Source: a virus
Reading direction: 5' to 3' (one strand)
Length of the DNA: 58,358 nt
IMG/VR virus record: IMGVR_UViG_3300034198_019339
Location: 1-58,358 of that record
The translations under genes and the position numbers were made by a program. The first letter of the stretch is position 1; every line of letters starts with the position of its first letter. Of this stretch, positions 26,717 through 34,742 are shown one piece after another. The notes beneath the pieces are model-generated. The model made no database searches and was not told the origin of the DNA. It saw only the letters and a list, made by a program, of their open reading frames with translations.

Positions 26717-28537
26717 TTATCTTAACTCTCTTAAATCGAATGTACGAACACCGTCCACTTGAATACGTCCATAGAACCTGTTGTTCACCATTTTCTTAGC
26801 GTATCTAGTCATGATACCTTTGATTGGTGTAAAGTTAAATGGATTGTACATTGTAGGTGTTAATTGTAGAGGTACATACGGAGCGTAGATGTAACCTGTG
26901 TCTAACAATGACGTACCTTTGTGTCCCATTAACACTGTGTTAGGTGGGAAATAAGGGTCACGATAAACTTGGTAACGACCAGCTAAAGTACCTACTCTCT
27001 CAATACCCATGTTGTATTGGTCTTGCTCAGGTGAAGCGTTAGAAACGTGGAAGTATTCTAAGTCATCAAAGATAGCACTAATTTCAGATGATACAACAAT
27101 CCAGTTAGCTCCACCACGAAGTGTTGACTTGTGAATTTGAGCAGATACTTGGTTGATTGCAGTAATCAATGTCTGATTCCAATCCTTCTGAGTATAAGAA
27201 GTTGTTTGAGATAATCTCTTCCATCCGTTGTAATCCCAACGTAATGTCCAAGCTGCACCTTTACGTAAGTCACGTAAAATTTCACGGTCGATTTCAGCCG
27301 CCACTTGTTCAGACAATAAAGCCGTTAATTCAGCCTCAGCGTCGATGTTGTGGAATGCCGCAACGTCCTGTGCTAATTCAGGTGACCATTGTGCTCTAAG
27401 TTTTCTTTCTGTAACAGAAACTGTTACTGACTCAAGGTCAAAAGAAACCTCACCAATTTTATCTTCAAACTCAAGTTCTTCATAACGTCTGTAAACAGCC
27501 GTGAAAGAACCTGTAGTTGCTACCGATGTTACACTTGTTCCAGTGTATCCGTCTAAAGAATCTGCTCCACAAGAAGCACATACAGGACACTGTAAATCTA
27601 CTTCAAGGTAGATACATCCATCAGCTCCACAGATGTCGTAGAATTTACCACCATTTCCTGTAGAAGCGAAGTTAGTTTGATTCCATTGTCCATACTGAAC
27701 AATACCTTTACCATATTGTTGTGTAACAACACGGAAAGGAAGTGCCGATGCAGTAAGGTCAGTACATCCTGTTGCTGCATCTAATCCTGATGCCGCAATG
27801 ATATAAAGGTCAGAAAGAAAAGCTTCAGAATCCATTTCATTACCGTCAGGTCCGATTAATTTACCAGCACCTGTGTCAGCAAATCCACACATTTTGATAA
27901 GGATTTTTCTTACGTTTTTACCATCATATTCACCATCAGCATCAACTAATGAACCACCACTCCAAACCATAACAGTTGTATCAGAAGTGATAGCTGACCA
28001 ACGACCTTTTGAATAATCAAAAAGACCTGCTGGGTCTAATGTAGGTTCAGCACCTTCATAGAATAAATCATAAAGATTTTTCTTGTAATAGTTAGAACCA
28101 CCGCCTGCAGGATATCCAGCATCTGGGTCTCCAGGGTAGTTACCAGGAGAACCTACAGGAGCGTAATGTTCACCTGAATAGTAAGTGTCAGCACTTACAT
28201 AACCTTGGATACGTGGAACGAAGTAGAACAATTTACCGATAGGTAAGTTCATAGCTTGTACCGATACGATATCGTTAGCTAAAAGTTTAGAGAATACCCT
28301 TCTTACGATAGGGAAAACTACTGTTTCAAACGAACCAGATGAATCTGTCGCTGAAGCTTCGTTGATTAAGAACGATGCTTGGTTTTCATATAACTGAGCA
28401 ATGTTCTCTTTTAAGTGACCTTTAAGACCCTCAAGGAATCCTAATCTGTCCCATTTGTTAATTGTGTCTTCTTTGATAACCTTAAGGTGTTTCAAACCTA
28501 TATTACCAACAAGACCGCTTTCTAATAATGCACCCAT
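26717..28537 (-). CDS. 23: Major capsid protein, T4 gp23-like
   Basis: 606 residues, HK97-fold capsid protein of the T4 type. Residues about 70-115 (FETVVFPIVRRVFSKLLANDIVSVQAMNLPIGKLFYFVPRIQGY) closely follow gp23, and VYRDPYFPPNTVLMGHKG lies near the C terminus. It ends GVRTFDLRELR. FLINE60-A61 fits the gp21 cleavage rule at about the position where T4 gp23 is cut (65). It is somewhat longer than T4 gp23 (521); the extra lies in a Cys-rich insertion (about 305-325). Preceded by the scaffold gene at 23 nt. Confidence 0.95.
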   Translation of the reverse strand: MGALLESGLVGNIGLKHLKVIKEDTINKWDRLGFLEGLKGHLKENIAQLYENQASFLINEASATDSSGSFETVVFPIVRRVFSKLLANDIVSVQAMNLPIGKLFYFVPRIQGYVSADTYYSGEHYAPVGSPGNYPGDPDAGYPAGGGSNYYKKNLYDLFYEGAEPTLDPAGLFDYSKGRWSAITSDTTVMVWSGGSLVDADGEYDGKNVRKILIKMCGFADTGAGKLIGPDGNEMDSEAFLSDLYIIAASGLDAATGCTDLTASALPFRVVTQQYGKGIVQYGQWNQTNFASTGNGGKFYDICGADGCIYLEVDLQCPVCASCGADSLDGYTGTSVTSVATTGSFTAVYRRYEELEFEDKIGEVSFDLESVTVSVTERKLRAQWSPELAQDVAAFHNIDAEAELTALLSEQVAAEIDREILRDLRKGAAWTLRWDYNGWKRLSQTTSYTQKDWNQTLITAINQVSAQIHKSTLRGGANWIVVSSEISAIFDDLEYFHVSNASPEQDQYNMGIERVGTLAGRYQVYRDPYFPPNTVLMGHKGTSLLDTGYIYAPYVPLQLTPTMYNPFNFTPIKGIMTRYAKKMVNNRFYGRIQVDGVRTFDLRELR

Positions 28538-28560
28538 TGTGTATTTTTTTTTAGTTTAGT

Positions 28561-30192
28561 TTATTTAATCATTTTAGACATTAAGTCTTTCATTCTCATG
28601 AATTGAGGATTTTCGTATGTTTTTGACTCAATTAAATTAGCAGCTGAACCTGAAGATGGAGTTCTTTCCATTTTTTCTTGAAGTGACTCCTTCACTACAG
28701 TTGCACTGCCCTGAGATGATAACTCGTCTTTTATTGTTTTGTAAAGAGATTTAGACTCTTTTAAAGATTCAACCGAATCAAATCTTCTTAAGATGTTGAT
28801 TTTTTCTTGCTTAGTTGTAGAATGTTCAGTAAACAATCTTGTTGCATATGCAAGATTTGAGTTAAATACCGCAACTTCAGTCAATTTATCTCTGAAAACA
28901 TTTAATGCTTTTCTATATTCCTCATTTCTTTCTCTTAGAATATTTAATTCATTATCAACATTTTCAACACGTAAATGACGTGGAGCTGCTTTTGGTTTTG
29001 GTAAACCTTTCTTTCCAAAGAATTTGCCTGAACCTAGAGTTCTTGAAGCCTCAGCAGTTTCACCACCTTTTTTAACTGGTTTCATTGTCATTTTCTTAAC
29101 CTCTTTGTATTCGAATTTTGGTTTACCCATTCCAACACCTTTTGGTTTAATAGACTTCATTCCTTCTTTAGTTTCAATCTTTTTGGATTCTGTGGTTTCT
29201 TTTTCAGTAACTCCGTGTTTTAAAGTTTTAGGATATACCTTTTTAGGTTTACCCATTCCAACACCTTTTGGTTTGAATCCTTCTTTTGTTTCAAATTTTA
29301 TCGCTTCGGCGACCCTTGACCACGTTTCGTCCATGTCTTCATCCATTTCTTCGTCCATGTCTTCATCCATTTCTTCGTCCATGTCTTCATCCATTTCTTC
29401 GTCCATATCTTCGTCCATATCTTCACCTAATTCGATTTCATAAACGATTTCGTCATCGTCAAACATTTCGTTATCATCATCGGATGTGAAAATATCAGAG
29501 AAATCAACTGTCTCTCTGCTCCAAGGTTTCATTTTTTTAGAGTCTTTGCCTAAAGGTTCGTCACCATCTTCATAATATTGTTCATCCATGTCTTCTTCTA
29601 ATTCAGAATTTTCCATGTACTCTTCTAAACCTTCTTCAGTTGGTTCAGAATCATTAGCAAGACCACCCTCAGCAGAAGGTAGACTTTCGCCCAATGAAAT
29701 TTTATAATGAACATCTTCATTTTCATCGTCTAAATCGATTGTGTCTCCGTCTTTTGTAACAATGATTCCGTCCTCATCTTTCATTCGTTTGAAAACTTTT
29801 AATACTTCTTCAGGAGAAGCATTTCTCAAATCAACATAAGAATCGTCATCATCAGACATCATACCCATATCTGACATATCCATGTCAGACATATCGGACA
29901 AATCATCTTCATCATCGGATGGTAATTCATCATCTGTATCCTCTAAATCAGTATCCTCTAAGTCTTCGTCACCGATTTCGGTTTCGTCCTCATCTTCTTC
30001 AAGAGAGTTATAAGAGTTATCCAATTCAAGGTCAGAATCTTCTTCAGTTTCAGTCAATGACTCTTTTACTAGTTCGCCGATTTCTTCCTTCATAGTTGAA
30101 GCAAGTATTCCTTTTGCATTTTCAGCAACTACTGTTTCCAAACTTTTCATTTGGATTAGTGCCTCTTCTACAAGATTTTGTTTTTCTGCCAT
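28561..30192 (-). CDS. 22: Prohead scaffold core protein, gp22-like
   Basis: 543 residues, extremely acidic in the first 300, with Asp/Glu/Met/Ser tracts and tandem EDMDEEMD repeats. Two copies of KPKGVGMGKPK are in the basic middle, and a helical C-terminal third (about 410-543; NELNILRERNEEYRKALNVFRDKLTEVAVFNSNLAYATRLF) resembles scaffold helices of T4-like phages. Its position between protease gp21 and capsid gp23 is that of T4 gene 22. It would fill the prohead and be degraded by gp21. Twice the length of T4 gp22 (269). Confidence 0.8.
   Translation of the reverse strand: MAEKQNLVEEALIQMKSLETVVAENAKGILASTMKEEIGELVKESLTETEEDSDLELDNSYNSLEEDEDETEIGDEDLEDTDLEDTDDELPSDDEDDLSDMSDMDMSDMGMMSDDDDSYVDLRNASPEEVLKVFKRMKDEDGIIVTKDGDTIDLDDENEDVHYKISLGESLPSAEGGLANDSEPTEEGLEEYMENSELEEDMDEQYYEDGDEPLGKDSKKMKPWSRETVDFSDIFTSDDDNEMFDDDEIVYEIELGEDMDEDMDEEMDEDMDEEMDEDMDEEMDEDMDETWSRVAEAIKFETKEGFKPKGVGMGKPKKVYPKTLKHGVTEKETTESKKIETKEGMKSIKPKGVGMGKPKFEYKEVKKMTMKPVKKGGETAEASRTLGSGKFFGKKGLPKPKAAPRHLRVENVDNELNILRERNEEYRKALNVFRDKLTEVAVFNSNLAYATRLFTEHSTTKQEKINILRRFDSVESLKESKSLYKTIKDELSSQGSATVVKESLQEKMERTPSSGSAANLIESKTYENPQFMRMKDLMSKMIK
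29327..29422 (-). repeat. 24-bp tandem repeat in scaffold gene
   Basis: Three identical 24-bp units plus two 12-bp half-units encoding alternating MDEDMDEE; all in frame. Likely to vary in copy number. Confidence 0.9.
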
Positions 30193-30212
30193 TTTTGGTT
30201 TTTATTTTTTAT

Positions 30213-30219
30213 ATAAATA
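30213..30219 (-). promoter_or_regulatory. Candidate late promoter TATTTAT (gp22-gp23)
   Basis: Coding-strand AATATTTATATAAAAA, 20 nt upstream of the scaffold start; probably also drives the capsid gene, which has no own motif. Confidence 0.65.
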
Positions 30220-30360
30220 TTTCCAAATAACAAAAAAGTATGATTTTTGCATATTTGCAATCAAAACTTTTTTATTACCTCATTTATTTTGAAATTTTTG
30301 AACTTTTTATATATAAAAAAAATTCATAGTTTCTAATAGAATAAATATTACTGAAAATAA

Positions 30361-30386
30361 AAAAGGAGGGTTATGACCCTCCTTTT
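30361..30386 (-). terminator. Terminator after DUF4494-like gene
   Basis: AAAAGGAGGGT-TATG-ACCCTCCTTTT with A/T runs on both sides. Confidence 0.9.
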
Positions 30387-30406
30387 GTTAAAAAATATAT
30401 AATTTT

Positions 30407-30616
30407 TTATTCTATGACCTCATCGATTTTACTTTCAGATACTGATGTTATTCTCCATTCTTGGGAGAACCCTTCATATCTTTTTGTGATTTTAGCCTCA
30501 ACATCAGTTACAGAATATCCTTTAACTAATTTTTCTTCTCTAATTTTTTTTATTTTTCCAGAATCTTCATCTGGCATGGTGTACATGATTTTTGCGATAA
30601 AATATTTTTCGTCCAT
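30407..30616 (-). CDS. DUF4494-like protein, 69 aa
   Basis: Pattern KYFIAKIMYT ... KLVKGYSVTDVEAKITKRYEGFSQEWRITSVSESKIDEVI matches the short DUF4494 family known from Bacteroidota and their phages (family recalled, not searched). Function unknown. It has its own host-like promoter and terminator, so it is an independent, probably early, unit inside the late head module. Confidence 0.75.
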   Translation of the reverse strand: MDEKYFIAKIMYTMPDEDSGKIKKIREEKLVKGYSVTDVEAKITKRYEGFSQEWRITSVSESKIDEVIE

Positions 30617-30629
30617 AGTTTTTTATTTT

Positions 30630-30661
30630 AAATATAAAATAACCAAACTTAAAAGTCAAAT
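30630..30661 (-). promoter_or_regulatory. Host-like promoter for DUF4494-like gene
   Basis: On the - strand TTTG-N20-TATATTTA (last base A instead of G), 13 nt before the ATG. Confidence 0.65.
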
Positions 30662-30664
30662 ATC

Positions 30665-31393
30665 TTATTTACCTAAATAATCAGTTAATCTTTTCATTAA
30701 GTCAACGGACTTATCTATCGACTTAGATTCCATACCTGTTGTACGAGACATTTTAAATTTATTTTCTTCTTCTAAATTCTCATCATATTTTACTCTGTCA
30801 TCAGGATTTAAAAACAAATAAGCACCAGGAGTAGACGGAGAAGAAACCAAGTCAAAACAAATTAACTCAAAATCATCCTGTACTTCATTTTGGTCGCCTT
30901 TTTTCGCTAAAGAACCAACACCTCTTGAAGATATACCTAATGTAACTCCTTGTCTTAAATAGTTCGCAGCCATATCACCTTTACATGATATAACACCTCT
31001 TTCATGAAACCCTGGTGAAGTTAAAAGTTTTAATTTTCCCATTAAAACATTTCCTTCCCACCATACGTCTGTAATAACATGAGAAACTCTATCCAAATCA
31101 ATCAATGAAGATTCAGGGTGATTTAATTCGGATAGAGCGGTTCCTTTCTTTATTGCATTTTTATAATTTTCCGCCTCTCTTTTTAATATTTTTTCAGGGT
31201 ATACCCTTCCATTTCTATTTGGAGTATTATATTTTTGTAGAACTGCGTAAAACTCAAATGGTTTTGAGTAATCTAAAAAATTTTTAGATTCTTTAATTAC
31301 TTTAGAATTTAATTCATCGTTTGGTGATACATACCCTGCATCCCATTCAATTAACAAACCTTTTCCTATATCGTTTGGACCTAGTATATTCAT
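30665..31393 (-). CDS. 21: Prohead protease, T4 gp21-like
   Basis: 242 residues. The catalytic layout of gp21-type serine proteases is visible: ALSELNHPES (H92), LGISSRGVGSL (S155/S156) and FDLVSSPSTPGA. NTPNRNGRVYPEKIL near 56-70 is typical of T4-like prohead proteases. It processes the capsid, scaffold and internal proteins after (L/I)xE in the prohead. C-terminal extension about 200-242. TATTTAT motifs lie 12-22 nt upstream. Confidence 0.92.
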   Translation of the reverse strand: MNILGPNDIGKGLLIEWDAGYVSPNDELNSKVIKESKNFLDYSKPFEFYAVLQKYNTPNRNGRVYPEKILKREAENYKNAIKKGTALSELNHPESSLIDLDRVSHVITDVWWEGNVLMGKLKLLTSPGFHERGVISCKGDMAANYLRQGVTLGISSRGVGSLAKKGDQNEVQDDFELICFDLVSSPSTPGAYLFLNPDDRVKYDENLEEENKFKMSRTTGMESKSIDKSVDLMKRLTDYLGK

Positions 31394-31408
31394 TATTTTT
31401 CTTTATAA

Positions 31409-31415
31409 ATAAATA
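31409..31415 (-). promoter_or_regulatory. Candidate late promoter TATTTAT (gp21)
   Basis: Coding-strand TATATTTATTTATAAA; a second overlapping copy at 31405-31411. Confidence 0.6.
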
Positions 31416-31443
31416 TACCTAATGTGGAGTATTGTAACTTATT

Positions 31444-31884
31444 TTAAACGATTTGTTTTTTTGTTAATGAAAATGTGAAATTTTGGTTTCCTCTAAATAT
31501 ATTTTTTACGACACCTGTGGTTATTTTTTTTATTGATGATTTAATTTCCTTTGACTTAAAATCTAATTTTGGATTCTTTACATAAAAATAGCATTCCAAA
31601 TTTAAAAATGATTTTTTTCCTTTTTGTATCCCACTAGACCTTAAATCCAAATCTACTATAAAATTTTCATCAAAAATTTCTTTATCTATATAATCTAAAA
31701 TTGATATTTTTATTAATCTTGATAAATTATTTACAACTCTATTTGCGTTCTCTATTTCGTGTTTTGGCTCTGCCCAAGTTTGTATATTTAAATAAATTGA
31801 TTTTAAATTTTTGGAATCGACTGTTCCATAATTAACTTTGTAAGTGCGATATCCTGATAGTTTCGAGCTCTTCCCTTTTTTCAT
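31444..31884 (-). CDS. Hypothetical protein, 146 aa, in gp68 position
   Basis: Not recognised. Basic beta-rich protein (YRTYKVNYGTVDSKNLKSIYLNIQTWAEP). It lies between portal and protease, where T4 has the small core genes 67 and 68 (gp68 is 141 aa), but I see no sequence motif to link them. A host-like promoter lies upstream, unlike the neighbouring late genes, which argues against a core protein. Confidence 0.65.
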   Translation of the reverse strand: MKKGKSSKLSGYRTYKVNYGTVDSKNLKSIYLNIQTWAEPKHEIENANRVVNNLSRLIKISILDYIDKEIFDENFIVDLDLRSSGIQKGKKSFLNLECYFYVKNPKLDFKSKEIKSSIKKITTGVVKNIFRGNQNFTFSLTKKQIV

Positions 31885-31915
31885 GCTTTTTCATATTGTT
31901 CACGTTTATTTTTTA

Positions 31916-31947
31916 AAAAAATAATCAATAAATGTTATCTTGTCAAA
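31916..31947 (-). promoter_or_regulatory. Host-like promoter for gene 31884
   Basis: On the - strand TTTG-N20-TATTTTTT (7 of 8 in the -7 box). Confidence 0.5.
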
Positions 31948-31982
31948 AAAATTTTGTAATATTGCCTATATAGGTATACAAT

Positions 31983-32171
31983 ATGTTAATAGTAAAAATA
32001 GAAAACAAACAGACTTTAGAAAAAGTCTTAAAAAATTTAAAAGGTAAGGTAATTAAAACTAAGCAAAATGAACAGCTTAAGGAAAGAAAAAATTATACTC
32101 CTAAATCCGTAAAAAAAAGAAACAATAAATTAAAATCGATTTATAGACAAAAATTTATAGATTTTCATTAA
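31983..32171 (+). CDS. rpsU: Ribosomal protein bS21
   Basis: 62 residues, basic; MLIVKIENKQTLEKVLKNLKGKV and LKERKNYTPKSVKKRNNKLKSIYRQ follow the bS21 family and specifically the Bacteroidota form. bS21 sits by the 16S 3' end; in Flavobacterium it helps hide the anti-Shine-Dalgarno, and an IY near residue 54 is part of that site as I recall (IY at 53-54 here). A phage copy may replace host bS21 and change which mRNAs are translated. It is isolated, opposite to its neighbours, with no strong SD and no clear promoter. Tail-to-tail overlap of 17 nt with the next gene. Confidence 0.85.
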   Translation: MLIVKIENKQTLEKVLKNLKGKVIKTKQNEQLKERKNYTPKSVKKRNNKLKSIYRQKFIDFH

Positions 32172-32865
32172 GTCCTTTTAATTTTAATAAAGATAATGAA
32201 TCTACCTTATCAGATTTGATTTTAGTAACAGTTTCTTGAATTCTATTTTTAACTTCTAATTCAGATTCATTAGATATTTTTTCCAATTTTTCAATGACCA
32301 TTTCACTTAAAAATTCATATCTTTGATTTAAATCATCTTGACTTAAAGTTGCATATTTTTGTATCTCCTTTAATTCAGACTCATTAAGATTAGATAAATA
32401 ATTTTTTAAAGTAGTATTTGCCACCTCAACCATTTTATTCAATGGAATTTTAATTGGTTCCGATTTAGATTCTTTTTTTGTTAAATTTGAAATTATATTA
32501 TTTTTTGCCGAAATAATATTTTCAACTATAAATGTATTCTTAGAAAACACTGTATCAATATCTTTATATTGGTTTTCACATTTAATTCCTTTTACCCAAT
32601 TTTCAAGTCTTAATATTTTTTTTGGATTAACTTTAACTAAGTTATATAAACTTATTGATTCGTCTAAAAAGTCTTCAGCAAAAGATTCTTTAAATCCTTT
32701 TTCTTTGCTTAGCTCATTATAGAGATGATAAATTTTACTAATTTCTTTATCTTCTAAAACTAACTTTTTAAAAGTTTTAATTTCTTTGTTGAAAGTTTTA
32801 TTTTTATAAGATTCAACAAGTCTTGTCTCTATTTTTGATTTTAATAATCCGAATTCCATAGTCAT
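32155..32865 (-). CDS. Hypothetical helical protein between portal and protease
   Basis: About 236 residues, lysine- and glutamate-rich, almost wholly helical (TTLKNYLSNLNESELKEIQKYATLSQDDLNQRYEFLSEMVIEKL). A prohead core protein (gp67/68 position) is plausible from place and composition. I start at 32865 (or 32859) rather than the upstream 32886 because a TATTTAT motif occupies 32876-32882. Confidence 0.65.
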   Translation of the reverse strand: MTMEFGLLKSKIETRLVESYKNKTFNKEIKTFKKLVLEDKEISKIYHLYNELSKEKGFKESFAEDFLDESISLYNLVKVNPKKILRLENWVKGIKCENQYKDIDTVFSKNTFIVENIISAKNNIISNLTKKESKSEPIKIPLNKMVEVANTTLKNYLSNLNESELKEIQKYATLSQDDLNQRYEFLSEMVIEKLEKISNESELEVKNRIQETVTKIKSDKVDSLSLLKLKGLNENL

Positions 32866-32875
32866 AAGTTTAATA

Positions 32876-32882
32876 ATAAATA
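32876..32882 (-). promoter_or_regulatory. Candidate late promoter TATTTAT (gene 32865)
   Basis: Coding-strand GATATTTATTATTAAA, abutting the stop of the portal gene; 10 nt before the chosen ATG. Confidence 0.6.
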
Positions 32883-34706
32883 TCAACTTCTGAGTATTTT
32901 ATTCAATTGTTCTTCCATATCGCCTAAAGAAGTTCTTGCTTTTGATAAATCGATATAAGAATCCTCTTCTAACATATCGTTAGACTCTAATAAAATATTC
33001 AAATCTCTCTTTGAAATTGACTCAGGGGTTACTCCCGCTTCACCTCCTGGAGGGGTTTCTCCTCCCGCTGGCGGGGTAGGACCTGAAGATGTTGGTGTTG
33101 CACCTGCAGGCTCACTTTCTCCTCCAACTGAGGTTTCTCCACCCGTTGTGCCTGATGTACTTCCATATAGTTTATCTATATTTGCAAATATTCCTGTTTT
33201 TTGAATAACATTAGGAGTATTCTCAAGTTCTTTAGCAACCGCTCTTTCTATTCTTTGTTGTTGTAAATCAAGTTTAATTTCTTCATCAGAAAATCCTAAA
33301 ACATGTTTTTTAGCCCACGATGTAGATACAGGTGCGATTCCTTCAATTGCGGTAACTGCGTCTTTGTATAATAATATTTTTTCTTTCCAAACGTCAACTT
33401 TTAATAAATCTGCCTGAGTTGAAGGATTTGTTAATGATAATGTAAAGTTTGATAGTTCATCCTCAAATCCTAATAAGAATAAATGAATGATGGCAATCTT
33501 ATTTAATTCTGCCAACATACTTTTTTGAATTCTATTTATAGTTCTTGCAAATCTAATATCTTGTAATGATAAATTTTTTCCATCTCCGGTTGTTTCTTCA
33601 AAACCTAAAAACGCCTTTGGTACTCTTAACGCGGTTAATAATTTCTTTTGAATGTATTCTATATCGGCAATCTCAGATAAATTTTGAGCGCCAGGAAGAG
33701 TATCAATTGGGTTTGGTTGTGCCGGGTCTCTAACGGGAACAAAGTAGTCTTGGTCTACCGCCATTTGATTAAACCTCAAATCAACATTACCTGTTTTATT
33801 GTCAACAACTTGGTCTCTCTTAAATTTATTTGCAACACGTTGTACATACGCTTCAACATCTTTGTCGTCCATATTTCCAACAAACACTTTAAAGATTCTT
33901 CTTTCAGGAGCTCTTGATGTTCTATAAATCAACATGGCGTCTTCCGAGAGTAACAATTGTTTCCAAATTCTTCTCGCCTTTTCTAGCATTGAAGTTCCAT
34001 ATGGAAGTTTTCTATCATCACCTAACAAACGGAAATGAGCGATTTCCCATGTGTTAAAATCCATATCTCTATTTTTCCACGCAAATTTTAACGCCTTTTG
34101 TTCGGATTCATTTTTTTCCATATTGGTTTTACCCTTCATTCCTCTCTCAATCCTTTCTATCTCAATGTTAGGTAATTGCATACATCCGACAACACCTTTT
34201 TCAGGGTCTAATTTTAAGTAGACAAAGTTGTCACCATATTTACAAGTATTTCTTGTCCACATGGCTAAATTTGTATTAATATCTAATGAATTATTAAATA
34301 AGTCAGTTAAAACTGATTTAATACGTTTTGACTCTGAATATATCTGTAAAATATAACCATTTTGGTCTGCCGTTGTTGATTCCTCTGCGTATATATCCAA
34401 AGCAGCTGAAATCTCAGGAGTATATTCCATAGATTCATAATCATAATAAGATGCCAATCTTGTTGGCTCAAAATAAACACCTTGGGTATATAGATTATTT
34501 TCTACTTTAGTCCATTGATTCGCTAAATAAAAGGTTTGTTGAGCCTGTAATTTGGACTTTTCATACTCTTGTTTGTTTGTGGTTTTAAGTAACTCTTTTC
34601 TATCGTATTTAAAAACAGGATAATCTTGTCCGAGTAAAGAATTTGGGCCAAAAGTTTGCGATAACCTTTGCCAAATCGTTAAATTATTTTTATTATCTTC
34701 AGCCAT
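32883..34706 (-). CDS. 20: Portal vertex protein, T4 gp20-like
   Basis: 607 residues. YDYESMEYTPEISAALDIYAEESTT, NTCKYGDNFVYLKLDPEKGVVGCMQLPNIEIERIERG and PYGTSMLEKARRIWKQLLLSEDAMLIYRTSRAPERRIF are core portal segments of T4-like phages. A Gly/Thr/Pro-rich linker (about 515-565) precedes a helical tail. It forms the dodecameric DNA channel and docks the terminase encoded just upstream. Confidence 0.95.
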   Translation of the reverse strand: MAEDNKNNLTIWQRLSQTFGPNSLLGQDYPVFKYDRKELLKTTNKQEYEKSKLQAQQTFYLANQWTKVENNLYTQGVYFEPTRLASYYDYESMEYTPEISAALDIYAEESTTADQNGYILQIYSESKRIKSVLTDLFNNSLDINTNLAMWTRNTCKYGDNFVYLKLDPEKGVVGCMQLPNIEIERIERGMKGKTNMEKNESEQKALKFAWKNRDMDFNTWEIAHFRLLGDDRKLPYGTSMLEKARRIWKQLLLSEDAMLIYRTSRAPERRIFKVFVGNMDDKDVEAYVQRVANKFKRDQVVDNKTGNVDLRFNQMAVDQDYFVPVRDPAQPNPIDTLPGAQNLSEIADIEYIQKKLLTALRVPKAFLGFEETTGDGKNLSLQDIRFARTINRIQKSMLAELNKIAIIHLFLLGFEDELSNFTLSLTNPSTQADLLKVDVWKEKILLYKDAVTAIEGIAPVSTSWAKKHVLGFSDEEIKLDLQQQRIERAVAKELENTPNVIQKTGIFANIDKLYGSTSGTTGGETSVGGESEPAGATPTSSGPTPPAGGETPPGGEAGVTPESISKRDLNILLESNDMLEEDSYIDLSKARTSLGDMEEQLNKILRS

Positions 34707-34742
34707 ATTGTAATTTTAATCAAATATTATTATTTATAAAGG

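Noticed and set aside
29024-29489. Ser-rich and Pro/His/Leu-rich + strand ORFs
   Set aside because: Antisense shadows of the tandem acidic repeat in the scaffold gene.
31953-31982. Host-like promoter for the bS21 gene
   Set aside because: TTTTG is present, but at N18-20 only TATACAAT or TACAATAT follow, too poor to call.
34717-34740. Late motif for the portal gene
   Set aside because: The upstream region holds TATAAATA on the coding strand but no TATTTAT; one site in the opposite orientation is not enough to call.
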